Below, piece by piece: positions 1 to 7,431 of a DNA stretch of 64,000 bases. This DNA is from Lachnospiraceae bacterium. GTDB lineage: Bacteria > Bacillota > Clostridia > Lachnospirales > Lachnospiraceae. The notes under the pieces are model-generated. The model was not told the origin of the DNA. It was given only the letters and a program-made list of their open reading frames with translations, and ran no database searches. The first letter of the stretch is position 1, and every line of letters begins with the position of its first letter. Location: positions 34,995 to 98,994 of the forward strand of contig JAKSHY010000011.1 of the NCBI GenBank assembly GCA_024399135.1, read 5' to 3'. The translations under genes were made by a program, and so were the position numbers.

Positions 1-124
1 TACAGATTTTTGCAAGAGCAACATATGTTTTTCCGAAACGTCTTCCACAACAGGCAACGATATTTCTTGTATTACATGAGGCGATAATAGACTGTGCTTC
101 AGAAAGAATGATTTCCTCAGTCAT
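1..124 (-). CDS. terL: Terminase large subunit, N-terminal fragment
   Basis: Only the first 41 codons are in the window; the gene runs off the left edge. The translation contains ACCGRRFGKT at about residues 24-33, the Walker A P-loop of the packaging ATPase that drives DNA into the prohead. The ATG overlaps the stop of the upstream gene by 8 bases (ATGACTGA), the usual coupling of small and large terminase genes. Family assignment rests on this motif and the position, as the nuclease domain is not visible. Confidence 0.75.
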   Translation of the reverse strand, partial: MTEEIILSEAQSIIASCNTRNIVACCGRRFGKTYVALAKIC

Positions 125-569
125 ACTTCAGAACTCCTTCTTCGCCTTCAACTTCTACAATGATCTTTCCGGCATCTTCTTCATCCTCATCAGAAGCAGG
201 AACTGGTAGAGCACTTCTGCGTAAAAGTTCTTTGTTCTGTGTAGGAGTGAGTTTGAATACAATTTCAGGAAATTCCTGTTTTTCTTCTTCTTTTCGAATT
301 CCAGGTTTTCCAAATCCATAATCCAATGCTGCTTTTGCAGCAGTGATTGCATTCTTTTCGTTTTCAGAATAAAGGCCTATATCTATAAGTCTGTCGAACA
401 GAGCATCACCCTTTGTTGTGTAATAAGATTCACCAGTGTTCCTGTCAGTCACTAAAATGCGTTCTCGCATCTTTTTTTTAGAGACATCGTGCATAATTCC
501 TGAAATATCATCTGCAGGAATAAGTGAGGAATTACTATTTATTCTTGATTGCTGTTGAATTAAACCCAT
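117..569 (-). CDS. Probable terminase small subunit
   Basis: 150 residues, acidic at the C-terminus, directly upstream of and overlapping the large terminase gene. Residues about 70-95 (NAITAAKAALDYGFGKPG) resemble the helical segment of small terminase DNA-recognition proteins, but I see no unambiguous helix-turn-helix. The role, recognising the packaging site and loading the large subunit, is inferred mainly from gene order. Confidence 0.5.
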   Translation of the reverse strand: MGLIQQQSRINSNSSLIPADDISGIMHDVSKKKMRERILVTDRNTGESYYTTKGDALFDRLIDIGLYSENEKNAITAAKAALDYGFGKPGIRKEEEKQEFPEIVFKLTPTQNKELLRRSALPVPASDEDEEDAGKIIVEVEGEEGVLKYD

Positions 570-609
570 AATCAGAAGATTAAAGGTTGATTTAAGTAAG
601 GTTAAAATT

Positions 610-640
610 GCACGACTTCTATGAAATTAAGTTATAGAAT
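610..640 (+). promoter_or_regulatory. GCACGACTT-type promoter
   Basis: GCACGACTT, a 16-base spacer, then TAGAAT. The ATG of the next gene lies 7 bases past the -10 box with no ribosome site between, so the message is probably leaderless. One of the recurrent motif copies in this window. Confidence 0.6.
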
Positions 641-646
641 TTGTGT

Positions 647-955
647 ATGAGTAATGAGATTAGAAACGCACTTGAATACAAATTGTGTCAGATTCAAATG
701 CATATAAAAGACGTTGAAGCGTTGGTCAGTGATGTGAAAGAGATAATGAATAAATGTACTCTCTCACCAACAATAGACCCTGCGTCAAAAGAAAAAGACA
801 GAGTTTTCAGACAGGATGAAAGAACACCTCTTATTGATGTAGAAAAGTTGAGTGTAAAAGATTTAATAAAAAAAGATTTTAAGTCTGGTGGCTTTGGTAT
901 GTTTACACCACCAGATATTAGTTTCAACGAAATGAAAAACTTAGGAGGTAAATAA
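647..955 (+). CDS. Hypothetical protein, N-terminal coiled coil
   Basis: 102 residues. The N-terminal third (about 1-40) is helical and amphipathic (YKLCQIQMHIKDVEALVSDV); the rest is polar. The ATG was chosen over an upstream TTG because it sits at the predicted start of transcription; no Shine-Dalgarno precedes it. The stop overlaps the ATG of the methyltransferase by one base, so the two are coupled. Function unknown. Confidence 0.6.
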   Translation: MSNEIRNALEYKLCQIQMHIKDVEALVSDVKEIMNKCTLSPTIDPASKEKDRVFRQDERTPLIDVEKLSVKDLIKKDFKSGGFGMFTPPDISFNEMKNLGGK

Positions 956-1548
956 TGGGTAAAGCATACGCAAACAGAAAACCGGAAGCAGAAAGAAATC
1001 CTGCAGATTATTATCCGACACCTAAGAGTCTTGTATGGGAATTACAGAAAACAGGACTTCTTGAAGGAATAAAAGATGTGTGGGAACCTGCATGTGGCGA
1101 AGGAGCCATATCAGAAGAGCTTAAGAAGTTTGGAATGAATGTAAAGGAATCTGACCTTATAACAACAGGTGAAGACTTCTTTTCATTTATGAATACAGGA
1201 CCTGACTATCCTTTTGATGCTATTATCACCAATCCCCCATTTAGTTGTATGGACAAATTTGTTGAACAGGCAAAACAGTTTGCACCAAAGATATTTATGA
1301 TTGGAAAAACAAACTTTCTTGGTGCTCATTCAAGGACAAAGAATAAAACCTGGGAACATCTGAAATACTGCTTTGTTTTTGACAGACAGGTTGAATACAG
1401 AACACCGAAACGAGACGACGGTCATTTTCATGTCGGATGCCTTGTTACATGCTGGTATGTATGGGATATGGAATGGAATGAGGACTACTGCATGATGAAA
1501 ACCATAGATGTAAATAAATACGCAACATTAGGAGCATTTAAGGAATAG
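955..1548 (+). CDS. DNA N6-adenine methyltransferase
   Basis: 197 residues of an amino-methyltransferase. WEPACGEG (about 43-50) is the SAM-binding motif I, and TNPPFS (about 94-99) is the NPPF catalytic motif of N6-adenine or N4-cytosine enzymes. The short N-terminus with YYPTPKSLVWEL is typical of phage orphan methyltransferases that methylate phage DNA, probably against host restriction. No restriction partner is adjacent. A strong AGGAGG ribosome site lies just upstream. Confidence 0.85.
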   Translation: MGKAYANRKPEAERNPADYYPTPKSLVWELQKTGLLEGIKDVWEPACGEGAISEELKKFGMNVKESDLITTGEDFFSFMNTGPDYPFDAIITNPPFSCMDKFVEQAKQFAPKIFMIGKTNFLGAHSRTKNKTWEHLKYCFVFDRQVEYRTPKRDDGHFHVGCLVTCWYVWDMEWNEDYCMMKTIDVNKYATLGAFKE

Positions 1549-1584
1549 TACCCTTGAAAAATTCTGATCCGTAAAAATTTTGAA

Positions 1585-1616
1585 GGCCACCTCACTGTAT
1601 GGAAACAGGGGTGGCC
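1585..1616 (+). terminator. Hairpin after the methyltransferase gene
   Basis: GGCCACC pairs with GGTGGCC across an 18-base loop. There is no clear U tract on the plus strand, so termination is possible but unproven. Confidence 0.4.
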
Positions 1617-1620
1617 CTAA

Positions 1621-1932
1621 TCATTTGAAGAATTTTATATCGACAATACTCTTTCCGTGAGAAACAGCAAAGTCATACTCTTCCCTTGCACCTTCAGAAT
1701 CTTTCCAGTCAGGCAAGAGATTGATTCCGTCACAATCATTAAGCCAGTCAAGACAGAACTTCATACATTCATCATGACTCAATTCCCTTCCTGCAACTTC
1801 TGTACGGAACTTGATAAGTGGGACTGGATTTACAACATCGTAACCCATTCTTTTGAGCTGAAAGGCACGATCAGCGAACTTCTTTTCATAGTCTGATGTA
1901 CCTGTGATTTTTCCTGCAACATATACTTTCAT
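1621..1932 (-). CDS. DUF4406 / nucleoside deoxyribosyltransferase-like protein
   Basis: 103 residues beginning MKVYVAGKITG, the glycine-containing first strand of the deoxyribosyltransferase-like Rossmann fold found in many phages. DCDGINLLPDW and SEGAREEYDFA match the active-site region, with the glutamate of AREE the expected catalytic residue in that family. The internal ATG was chosen because upstream residues are low-complexity read-through. No good ribosome site precedes it. The substrate is unknown. Confidence 0.65.
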   Translation of the reverse strand: MKVYVAGKITGTSDYEKKFADRAFQLKRMGYDVVNPVPLIKFRTEVAGRELSHDECMKFCLDWLNDCDGINLLPDWKDSEGAREEYDFAVSHGKSIVDIKFFK

Positions 1933-1951
1933 GCGAAGAAAGATACATTTC

Positions 1952-1982
1952 GCACGACAAAAGATTAAACATGCTATATTGT
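1952..1982 (+). promoter_or_regulatory. GCACGACAA-type promoter with no gene behind it
   Basis: GCACGACAA, 16-base spacer, TATTGT on the plus strand. The next plus-strand element is a terminator hairpin about 30 bases beyond the predicted start, so this may define a very short RNA of roughly 55-60 bases. Confidence 0.45.
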
Positions 1983-2016
1983 AATTGCAGCTATCATAAC
2001 TATGTCTCCGAATAAC

Positions 2017-2049
2017 ACCCCAGAGAAAGACTCTGGGGTAATTTTTTTT
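2017..2049 (+). terminator. Rho-independent terminator
   Basis: Nine-base-pair stem ACCCCAGAG / CTCTGGGGT, five-base loop, then eight T residues on the plus strand. Confidence 0.8.
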
Positions 2050-2401
2050 AATCAACACTTACGAACGTTATTTCGTTTTTATTTTCGGAATATATTTTTA
2101 CTCTTTTAGTAACACCAGATTTTGTCACTGGATTGTAGAAGAAAAAATAGAACGGAGTAAGCTCTCCGTCTTCAAATACATATTTCAGGTATAGATAATT
2201 ATCATTTTTATATTTATTGATAGCGATTTCAAGAAATATTAAATTATCCTCTTTTCTTATTCCGGTAATGGTCTTGGTGTCACTTCCGTATTCACTATAT
2301 CCTAGTAAACCACTATCACCAATCCTTAATGTTTCTTTGTATTCTGCAAAAGCAGAAAAACAACATAGACAAAGAAATATTACAAAAATAATCTTTTTCA
2401 T
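2048..2401 (-). CDS. Small secreted protein of unknown function
   Basis: 117 residues. The first 20 (MKKIIFVIFLCLCCFSAFAE) form a clear Sec signal peptide with an AFA-E cleavage site; the mature part is a polar, probably beta-rich domain of about 97 residues. A ribosome site (AGGAG) lies just before the ATG. It could be a periplasmic or surface lysogeny factor, but nothing identifies its activity. Confidence 0.7.
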   Translation of the reverse strand: MKKIIFVIFLCLCCFSAFAEYKETLRIGDSGLLGYSEYGSDTKTITGIRKEDNLIFLEIAINKYKNDNYLYLKYVFEDGELTPFYFFFYNPVTKSGVTKRVKIYSENKNEITFVSVD

Positions 2402-2411
2402 AAAAATCTCC

Positions 2412-2795
2412 TTATTTCAAATATTCATAACAAAGATCAAGACAATCTAGAAAGGCATCACGATAGATTTCTGCAACAGGAGCAGTACCATCATGACTTC
2501 TTAGATAATCTTTTCTCTTTGCTTCGCACAATATAAATACAGTCTGCAATTTATCAGCCAGAGTCTCGTCCAGTTCGATCGAATTATCCTCAAACTGGTC
2601 GTGGCACATTTCAATTATATCGCTTAATTGAAGACGATAAGCCTGACATATTTTTTTAAGTGTCTCATACGAAAACTGCTTCTGCATAAAGGCGTCGATA
2701 GTTTTCTTTGAAAGTCCTGTAGCCATCGCCACATCATTATGAGTGAGCCTATGCTGTTTCATATAAGCCTTGAACGGCCCCATACTTACTCGCAT
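2412..2795 (-). CDS. XRE-family helix-turn-helix protein
   Basis: 127 residues. Residues about 5-60 (YMKQHRLTHNDVAMATGLSK and following) form a Cro/CI-type DNA-binding domain; the C-terminal half is helical and may dimerise. Its start overlaps the end of the upstream HTH gene by 10 bases. Last member of a run of HTH genes read away from the iteron array; probably a regulator. Confidence 0.75.
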   Translation of the reverse strand: MRVSMGPFKAYMKQHRLTHNDVAMATGLSKKTIDAFMQKQFSYETLKKICQAYRLQLSDIIEMCHDQFEDNSIELDETLADKLQTVFILCEAKRKDYLRSHDGTAPVAEIYRDAFLDCLDLCYEYLK

Positions 2796-3190
2796 ATTTC
2801 CTCCATGTCCACAAGGTCAGAAATCTTACAACCTAATTTACATGCAGCTACACAGGTAAATAACAGTGTAAGGTCCATTCGCTCCTTTACATATTGGTAT
2901 GGTATTCCTGTTTTTTTTGAAAACTCGCTGATACTACAATCCTGCATAGCCCATAGTTTTGAAAAGTCCTTTTTACTGTGAAGAAACCTTTCACATTCAC
3001 TTTCTCCGAGTGTAAGCAAATCAGACGGCTGACACTTAAGAAGGGAACAGAATCTTCCGAGCTGACTTAGCGTCAATTCCCTTGAGCCAAGGGTGCGTCT
3101 GTATGTACGGCTCGACTGCATGATCGTCTGAACATCTTCGCTCTGCAATCCCATCAAGTATACTTTCCCAACCAGTTTCGTATTGTCCAT
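2786..3190 (-). CDS. Double helix-turn-helix protein
   Basis: 134 residues with two apparent HTH domains: about 10-60 (LMGLQSEDVQTIMQSSRTYR, ending QPSDLL) and about 72-130 (CSISEFSKKTGIPYQYVKER, ending ISDLVDM). Its 5' end overlaps the upstream HTH gene by about 155 bases in another frame, which is unusual. It may start at a later internal Met, or the two frames may be remnants of one fused multi-HTH protein. DNA-binding regulator by inference. Confidence 0.6.
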   Translation of the reverse strand: MDNTKLVGKVYLMGLQSEDVQTIMQSSRTYRRTLGSRELTLSQLGRFCSLLKCQPSDLLTLGESECERFLHSKKDFSKLWAMQDCSISEFSKKTGIPYQYVKERMDLTLLFTCVAACKLGCKISDLVDMEEICE

Positions 3191-3380
3191 CGTCCTCTAT
3201 AACCTCTTCTATCCCACATTTAAGTACATTGCAAATTCTCTCAACCTGACTAACTTTAGTATTAGGATACGTAAGAAGTTGATGCAGACCGATATATGTG
3301 ATTCCCATCTTCTCAGCCAGATCTTTCAACTTCATACCTTTCCTTGCCAATGTCTTATACAACGGACTGAACGTTATCAT
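3036..3380 (-). CDS. XRE-family helix-turn-helix protein
   Basis: 114 residues. Residues about 8-62 (LARKGMKLKDLAEKMGITYI, ending GIEEVIED) are a Cro/CI HTH domain. The C-terminal 40 residues overlap the next gene in another frame and look unstructured, so the functional protein may end near residue 75 or continue by frameshift into the next frame. The start overlaps the upstream stop. Confidence 0.65.
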   Translation of the reverse strand: MITFSPLYKTLARKGMKLKDLAEKMGITYIGLHQLLTYPNTKVSQVERICNVLKCGIEEVIEDDGQYETGWESILDGIAERRCSDDHAVEPYIQTHPWLKGIDAKSARKILFPS

Positions 3381-3802
3381 TAATCTTCCCCTGCGTTAGC
3401 AGACGCAAAAATTTTTACAGCATCCTTTACACCGGTAGCCCATATTCCCATTGCCATCTTAAACAATTCATCTGAACTTCCAGGTAATGAAGTACTGTCA
3501 GCAAACTTCCTGATCCTATCCTCTACCCCTTTCTGAAGCTGATTCATCACTTCCTCATACGACAGAATCTTCGTCGGCACCTTCTCTCTTATTATCTTCG
3601 GCGAAGCCGAACGCTCACGCACAATTCCATCATCCTCAGGTAGTTCACCATAAGCCTTTATCCACCTCTCTTCAAAATTACTTCCAGCTCCAACCTTACC
3701 TGTAAGTACACGTCCTAAGTACTGCCTTGTGCATCCCAACATCTCTGCAGCCTTATATGCAGTAATCCCTTTCTTCTCTAATGCTTCTTTATACTTTCTC
3801 AT
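3380..3802 (-). CDS. Helix-turn-helix protein next to the iteron array
   Basis: 140 residues. An N-terminal HTH (about 1-50; GITAYKAAEMLGCTRQYLGR) is followed by a linker and a helical C-terminus. Its start codon lies 18 bases from the first of six iterons spaced 22-23 bp, so it is the best candidate to bind them, either as an autorepressor or as a plasmid-style replication or partition adaptor. First gene of the leftward HTH cluster. Confidence 0.7.
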   Translation of the reverse strand: MRKYKEALEKKGITAYKAAEMLGCTRQYLGRVLTGKVGAGSNFEERWIKAYGELPEDDGIVRERSASPKIIREKVPTKILSYEEVMNQLQKGVEDRIRKFADSTSLPGSSDELFKMAMGIWATGVKDAVKIFASANAGED

Positions 3803-3820
3803 AGTAACCTACCTTACACG

Positions 3821-3943
3821 GTTACGTCACCTACATTTATAAGTTTACGTCACCTCACAAATTAGTTTACGTCACCCTGCATTTCTAGTTTACGTTACCT
3901 TAATTATCGGGTTACGTCAACCAATACTTTAGGGTTACGTCAT
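3821..3943. repeat. Six-copy iteron array, 22.5-bp period
   Basis: Core (G/T)TTACGTCACC starts at 3821, 3844, 3866, 3889, 3911 and 3934, giving exact alternating spacings of 23, 22, 23, 22 and 23. The spacer sequences differ, so only the core is conserved. Such helically phased direct repeats are typical of Rep iterons, centromere sites or operator arrays. Confidence 0.9.
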
Positions 3944-4247
3944 ATCGCATATCAGTATGACTATATATTATTCCTACATCTTTAGTAGGTTATTTCTATA
4001 TAGGGTACACCAATATCAGGATAGATTGGGGTTTTGGAATAGTCCTTTGGAAAAATTGGGAAAATTTATGGGAGAGACAAGAATGAGCCCTGATCTCTCC
4101 TCACACTCCCCCGGGGAACGTGTGTGGTATTATATAAATAAAGATACGTTGTATCTAATAAGTCTTGACGGCAGACTTCAAACCTTTGCCCGATAGTCAA
4201 ACAATTAAACTAAATAGAACTTGTATAGGTTCTCAAGGAGTCCTAGT
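3944..4247 (+). other. Intergenic region with hairpins, no convincing gene
   Basis: Contains several short inverted repeats: a GGAGAGA/TCTCTCC pair around 4071-4100, CACAC/GTGTG around 4102-4125, GATAC/GTATC, AAGTCT/AGACTT near 4162-4181 and AGAAC/GGTTCT just before the next ribosome site. It may be a structured leader of the following gene. An open frame here lacks a ribosome site and resembles nothing. Confidence 0.35.
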
Positions 4248-4793
4248 ATGACTAACAAAATTATCAAAATCACTTCCAAAGTAGGTGATACAAAATCTAT
4301 CCGTAAAGTAGGTGTAGACTTTAACTCAAGTGTAAAAACTGTAGTTGACATTATGTCATTTTGTTCTGAATTCTCTATGGAAAAACTTGAAAAACTCCGC
4401 AACGGGCAGAGTACAGCAAAAATCCCATTCTTTAAGTACACAATTGACGGCTCAAAATGGGCAACAATTACGGAAAAAACACTGAATTCAATTGTGTCTT
4501 GCTTGAATGGTATGGCAATTGGTGAAAAATCAACACCAGACTTTTTCTTTACTGTGGACTGTGAATTTTCACCTTCAAAAAATGCTTCTTTCTTTGTTAT
4601 TCGTAAAAATGCCTTCTGCCTTGACAATGGAAAGGGTGTGACAATGGAATATGTTGATGACGTTGCCAAAGGTGGAAAATCTCCTAAAGAGTACGAATTC
4701 GCCTTTACTGAAAAGCAAAAAGAATTCCTTAAGTCACTTGACCGAGAAAAAGCAGTTGAAATAGTAGGCAAAGCACTTGCCGACATTCAATAA
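4248..4793 (+). CDS. Conserved-looking hypothetical protein, 181 residues
   Basis: Soluble protein without recognised motifs; sequence features such as SIRKVGVDFNSSVKTVVDIM suggest an alpha/beta fold. The ATG was chosen for its AAGGAG ribosome site 8 bases upstream. It is the only gene between the iteron region and a strong terminator, so it forms its own transcription unit. Function unknown. Confidence 0.65.
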   Translation: MTNKIIKITSKVGDTKSIRKVGVDFNSSVKTVVDIMSFCSEFSMEKLEKLRNGQSTAKIPFFKYTIDGSKWATITEKTLNSIVSCLNGMAIGEKSTPDFFFTVDCEFSPSKNASFFVIRKNAFCLDNGKGVTMEYVDDVAKGGKSPKEYEFAFTEKQKEFLKSLDREKAVEIVGKALADIQ

Positions 4794-4814
4794 GCAAAGC
4801 GACATTCAAACCTT

Positions 4815-4855
4815 ATACCCTATCGCAAGATAGGGTATTTGTGTTTATTTTTTTT
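4815..4855 (+). terminator. Rho-independent terminator
   Basis: Perfect ten-base-pair stem ATACCCTATC / GATAGGGTAT with a GCAA tetraloop, followed by a long T-rich tract. Confidence 0.9.
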
Positions 4856-4859
4856 GTCC

Positions 4860-5644
4860 TGGTGTGACGTGCTGCAAAATCGCATTTTTTCTTTTTCTTT
4901 ATTTTGATTTTTTGAGCCTTCAAAAATCTGATTATTAAGTTTTTAGAAACCAGATTTTCGAGTGCTTGAAATTTCAGAATATGCATTATTAGATTTTTCT
5001 TTTTCCTGGGAATGAGACATACTGTTTCTAGTCCGTTGATTTTCCAATTTTTAGAAAGTTCTTTTCCGTATGTTCTGAATTCGCAAGTGCTAAGTGTGAA
5101 CATTTTACCCGTCACGATTCAGCTGTGTGCACGTTGCTACAGTTGCAGACTTCTTATAGTCTATCGAAATCCGGCATATTCTCGCCTAGGTAAAATCTTA
5201 ATGCGTGGTTTTTTCAATCCCAAACATCGGAAACTGTCTCAACTTAAACCAACGTGGAGCAATACCTAGTATCTCCGTTCGTGGTCGATAGATGCCCTAA
5301 TCGTGCACTGTCTGTTTTGAGTCTGAGTATAAGTCCGACAACAGATTGAATTGTGAAACAAAATCCACGCAGCACACGGCTTGAAAAGTTGAAGCCGACA
5401 CTATCCCAATTCTCAAGTATTTGCACCCAGGTTTTGGGAGTATGCATTTAGAGTGTATTAAAACATTCGAGAAAATGAGAGTTGAGAAAACAAGTGTCGG
5501 TTAGGTGTCTGACGTTTTCGGCTACAACATAGAGTATCTTGAGTAGCCGGTCCAAAATGGGAGTGTGTGAAAAATTGCATATATCACATTCCCGAATTTT
5601 ATATCCCCGATTTTCCATGTTTGGAGAGTCGGGGATTTTTTTTA
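4860..5644 (+). ncRNA. Candidate large structured RNA (about 750 bases)
   Basis: A 785-base stretch without a credible gene, bounded by two strong terminators. Long-range complementarities nest well: TCTATCGA (5160) with TCGATAGA (5285) enclosing CTAGGT (5186) with ACCTAG (5264); CCGACACT (5395) with AGTGTCGG (5493); CGGCTAC (5519) with GTAGCCG (5543); GGGAGTGTG (5559) with CACATTCCC (5585, one wobble). Size and setting recall phage large ornate RNAs such as ROOL and GOLLD, but I cannot test membership. Orientation is inferred from the downstream terminator; no promoter of the common motif is seen. Confidence 0.5.
5603..5644 (+). terminator. Rho-independent terminator
   Basis: ATCCCCGA / TCGGGGAT stem with an 18-base loop and a run of eight T; probable 3' end of the candidate structured RNA. 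Confidence 0.85.
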
Positions 5645-5712
5645 TCCCGATTCGATAGAGTGCATTTTTACAAGTGCATTGTATCGACTTTGTATAAAGT
5701 CAAGGAGTCATT

Positions 5713-5898
5713 ATGAGTGATGTTGAAAAGAAACTTCAGAATGAAATGCTTATGCGTAATATTTACAATGCAGAAAAACGGGGTTATTACGTGGTGGAAT
5801 GTGCCACTAATCTGCCCTATGACGAAGTGAACAGAAGATATGACGCATTGAGGAAACAAGGTTCTACACAGTCTAGAAAACATAAACACAGATATTAG
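5713..5898 (+). CDS. Hypothetical protein, 61 residues
   Basis: Basic, mostly helical protein (NEMLMRNIYNAEKRGYYVVE) with a His/Lys/Arg tail; possibly nucleic-acid binding. AAGGAG lies 9 bases before the ATG and a strong terminator follows. Function unknown. Confidence 0.6.
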   Translation: MSDVEKKLQNEMLMRNIYNAEKRGYYVVECATNLPYDEVNRRYDALRKQGSTQSRKHKHRY

Positions 5899-5913
5899 AG
5901 CCTTTAATATTTG

Positions 5914-5946
5914 AGCCGATAGGATTTCCCCTATCGGCTTTTTTAT
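5914..5946 (+). terminator. Intercistronic terminator
   Basis: AGCCGATAGG / CCTATCGGCT stem followed by six T. Lies only about 35 bases before the next gene's ribosome site. Confidence 0.85.
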
Positions 5947-5991
5947 TAAGGACTTTGCATGAAGTTCTATATTTTCAAAGGGGGAATTCGT

Positions 5992-6180
5992 ATGGATTCA
6001 ATTACATTGGCTGCAGAAAAGCAGAAGTATTTAGACGCAAAATGGGAAGAAATCTGTGCCCGTTGCTCAGAAATGGAACAGAAGAAAATGAAAGTTTCTG
6101 CTCCTAAAGTTTCAGGAAGAGTAATTAAAGAAATCACGACTTCTGACAATCTCAAAATTATAATTAGGAGGGTAAAATGA
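5992..6180 (+). CDS. Hypothetical protein, 62 residues
   Basis: The ATG after AGGGGGA was preferred to an upstream ATG without a ribosome site. Helical N-terminus, basic C-terminus (ISTSDN-like turn then KIIIRRVK). Stop overlaps the next ATG. Unknown function. Confidence 0.6.
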   Translation: MDSITLAAEKQKYLDAKWEEICARCSEMEQKKMKVSAPKVSGRVIKEITTSDNLKIIIRRVK

Positions 6181-6464
6181 AAAGACCTGAAAACGCAGAG
6201 AAACTCTGTTATTTACATTGTAACTATTTAGGACTTGACCTTATTGGCATATCTAATGATGGCTACAATGATTTATTAATTTGGAAAAGTTCCGACACTA
6301 ATACTTACGGTGTTTCAAGAGTCGAATACAAAGGATGCGAAAAAGCTGTTATTGTGGAAACTTTAGACAATGGTCTTGATTTTACACAAATGTGTTCTGT
6401 AGTTCTGAATAGAATTTCGGAAATGGCAAAGAAAAACGCAGAAGGAGAATTTAAATATGCATAA
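6177..6464 (+). CDS. Hypothetical protein, 95 residues
   Basis: Starts within the upstream stop (ATGA) after AGGAGGG. No recognised domain; mixed alpha/beta composition. Part of a co-directional string of small early-type genes. Confidence 0.6.
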   Translation: MKRPENAEKLCYLHCNYLGLDLIGISNDGYNDLLIWKSSDTNTYGVSRVEYKGCEKAVIVETLDNGLDFTQMCSVVLNRISEMAKKNAEGEFKYA

Positions 6465-6591
6465 ACAATGGGAATTGGTAAAAAAAGAAGTTGTAAATAT
6501 TGGTGGAGTTCCAATGTGGGAAAATCACTATCGTCACAAGAAAACAGGTGAAATAAAAGTTACTCACAGTATCTATGTTATGGAGAAATAA
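6457..6591 (+). CDS. Small hypothetical protein, 44 residues
   Basis: Overlaps the previous gene by 8 bases, with AAGGAG upstream. The sequence WELVKKEVVNIGGVPMWENH followed by YRHKKTG suggests a small beta-sheet protein. Function unknown. Confidence 0.55.
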   Translation: MHKQWELVKKEVVNIGGVPMWENHYRHKKTGEIKVTHSIYVMEK

Positions 6592-6592
6592 A

Positions 6593-6856
6593 ATGAAAAA
6601 GACTCTTGCAATTATTTTTGGGGCTGCACTTGCAGTCCCTTTTTTGTTTCCAGCCTGTATGCAGAAGATTCACTCAACAGGATTCCGTGTTATTACGGGT
6701 TACGTTGTAAACGAATTAATCATTGCTACAGATGACGGTCACCTTTGGAATTATGATTCAGAAATCCCAAAAGGCACAAGTGTAGAAGTTGTGTTCAACA
6801 CAAAGAACACATCAGAAATCGAAGACGATGAGATTCTCATCGTCAAGGAGTTCTAA
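6593..6856 (+). CDS. Small exported protein, possible lipoprotein
   Basis: 87 residues. Hydrophobic N-terminus (KKTLAIIFGAALAVPFLFPA) ending at a Cys that could serve as a lipobox cysteine, then a soluble beta-rich domain. Start chosen at the ATG next to the upstream stop, with GGAG 8 bases before. Confidence 0.6.
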   Translation: MKKTLAIIFGAALAVPFLFPACMQKIHSTGFRVITGYVVNELIIATDDGHLWNYDSEIPKGTSVEVVFNTKNTSEIEDDEILIVKEF

Positions 6857-7180
6857 ATGATTAGATATAACGAAAAGATCGAAAGTACAGACGGCTTCGA
6901 AATGCTCTACGATTGGGTCGAAAGACACTGCAAACCCGAAGATCATAAGACAGTTCAAATTCTCTCGTACATCTCAGGAAAGTATTCAGTTGAAGAGCCG
7001 GAAGTAGAAATCACTTATGACTGGTTAGAACAGAAGATCGAAGCATCAGACTGTAAAAACGGAGTTCAGTTTTTCTTCAGTACTCAGTTCTGCGAAATTT
7101 CAATCTACGGCTCTATGTGGACTTATGTCAACGATGCAAATGCAGGTGGAGAAAACATTAGATTAATTAGGATTCAGTAA
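6857..7180 (+). CDS. Hypothetical protein, 107 residues
   Basis: Immediately follows the previous stop. Aromatic-rich, acidic; no motif recognised. Translationally linked to its neighbours by short spacing. Confidence 0.6.
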   Translation: MIRYNEKIESTDGFEMLYDWVERHCKPEDHKTVQILSYISGKYSVEEPEVEITYDWLEQKIEASDCKNGVQFFFSTQFCEISIYGSMWTYVNDANAGGENIRLIRIQ

Positions 7181-7190
7181 AGGAGATTTT

Positions 7191-7388
7191 ATGATTATCT
7201 ATAGCAAATCCACAGAGAAGGAAATCAAGGCATGGAACGACAGACAAAGAGCCTACGAAGAATCTATTCGCTCTCCTGATTTTGGGAAAAAGCCATTGCC
7301 TAGAAGTGCAGTCAAATGTGGTGACGGTAACAGTTGGAAGACCGTAAATAGTTACGGTCAAGTTATGACACTTACTTGGTGGAAATAA
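7191..7388 (+). CDS. Hypothetical protein, 65 residues
   Basis: Ribosome site AGGAG 8 bases before the ATG. Basic small protein with a C-terminal SYGQVMTLTWWK strand. Followed by a terminator. Unknown function. Confidence 0.6.
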   Translation: MIIYSKSTEKEIKAWNDRQRAYEESIRSPDFGKKPLPRSAVKCGDGNSWKTVNSYGQVMTLTWWK

Positions 7389-7389
7389 G

Positions 7390-7417
7390 GGCTCTCGTAT
7401 GAGAGCCTATTTTATTT
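7390..7417 (+). terminator. Intercistronic terminator
   Basis: GGCTCTC / GAGAGCC stem with a GTAT loop, then TATTTTATTT; the next gene's ribosome site follows within a few bases. Confidence 0.75.
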
Positions 7418-7431
7418 ATAAGGAGATTCAA

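Noticed and set aside
3957..4196. Open frame after the iterons
   Set aside because: No ribosome site, low-complexity start, and the region is better explained by inverted repeats.
4221..4793. Antisense frame opposite the 4248 gene
   Set aside because: A shadow of the plus-strand gene: no ribosome site and Ser/Phe-rich composition typical of reverse translation.
4813..5447. Open frames in the candidate structured RNA
   Set aside because: Overlapping frames on both strands, no ribosome sites, unnatural composition; the RNA pairing explains the sequence better.
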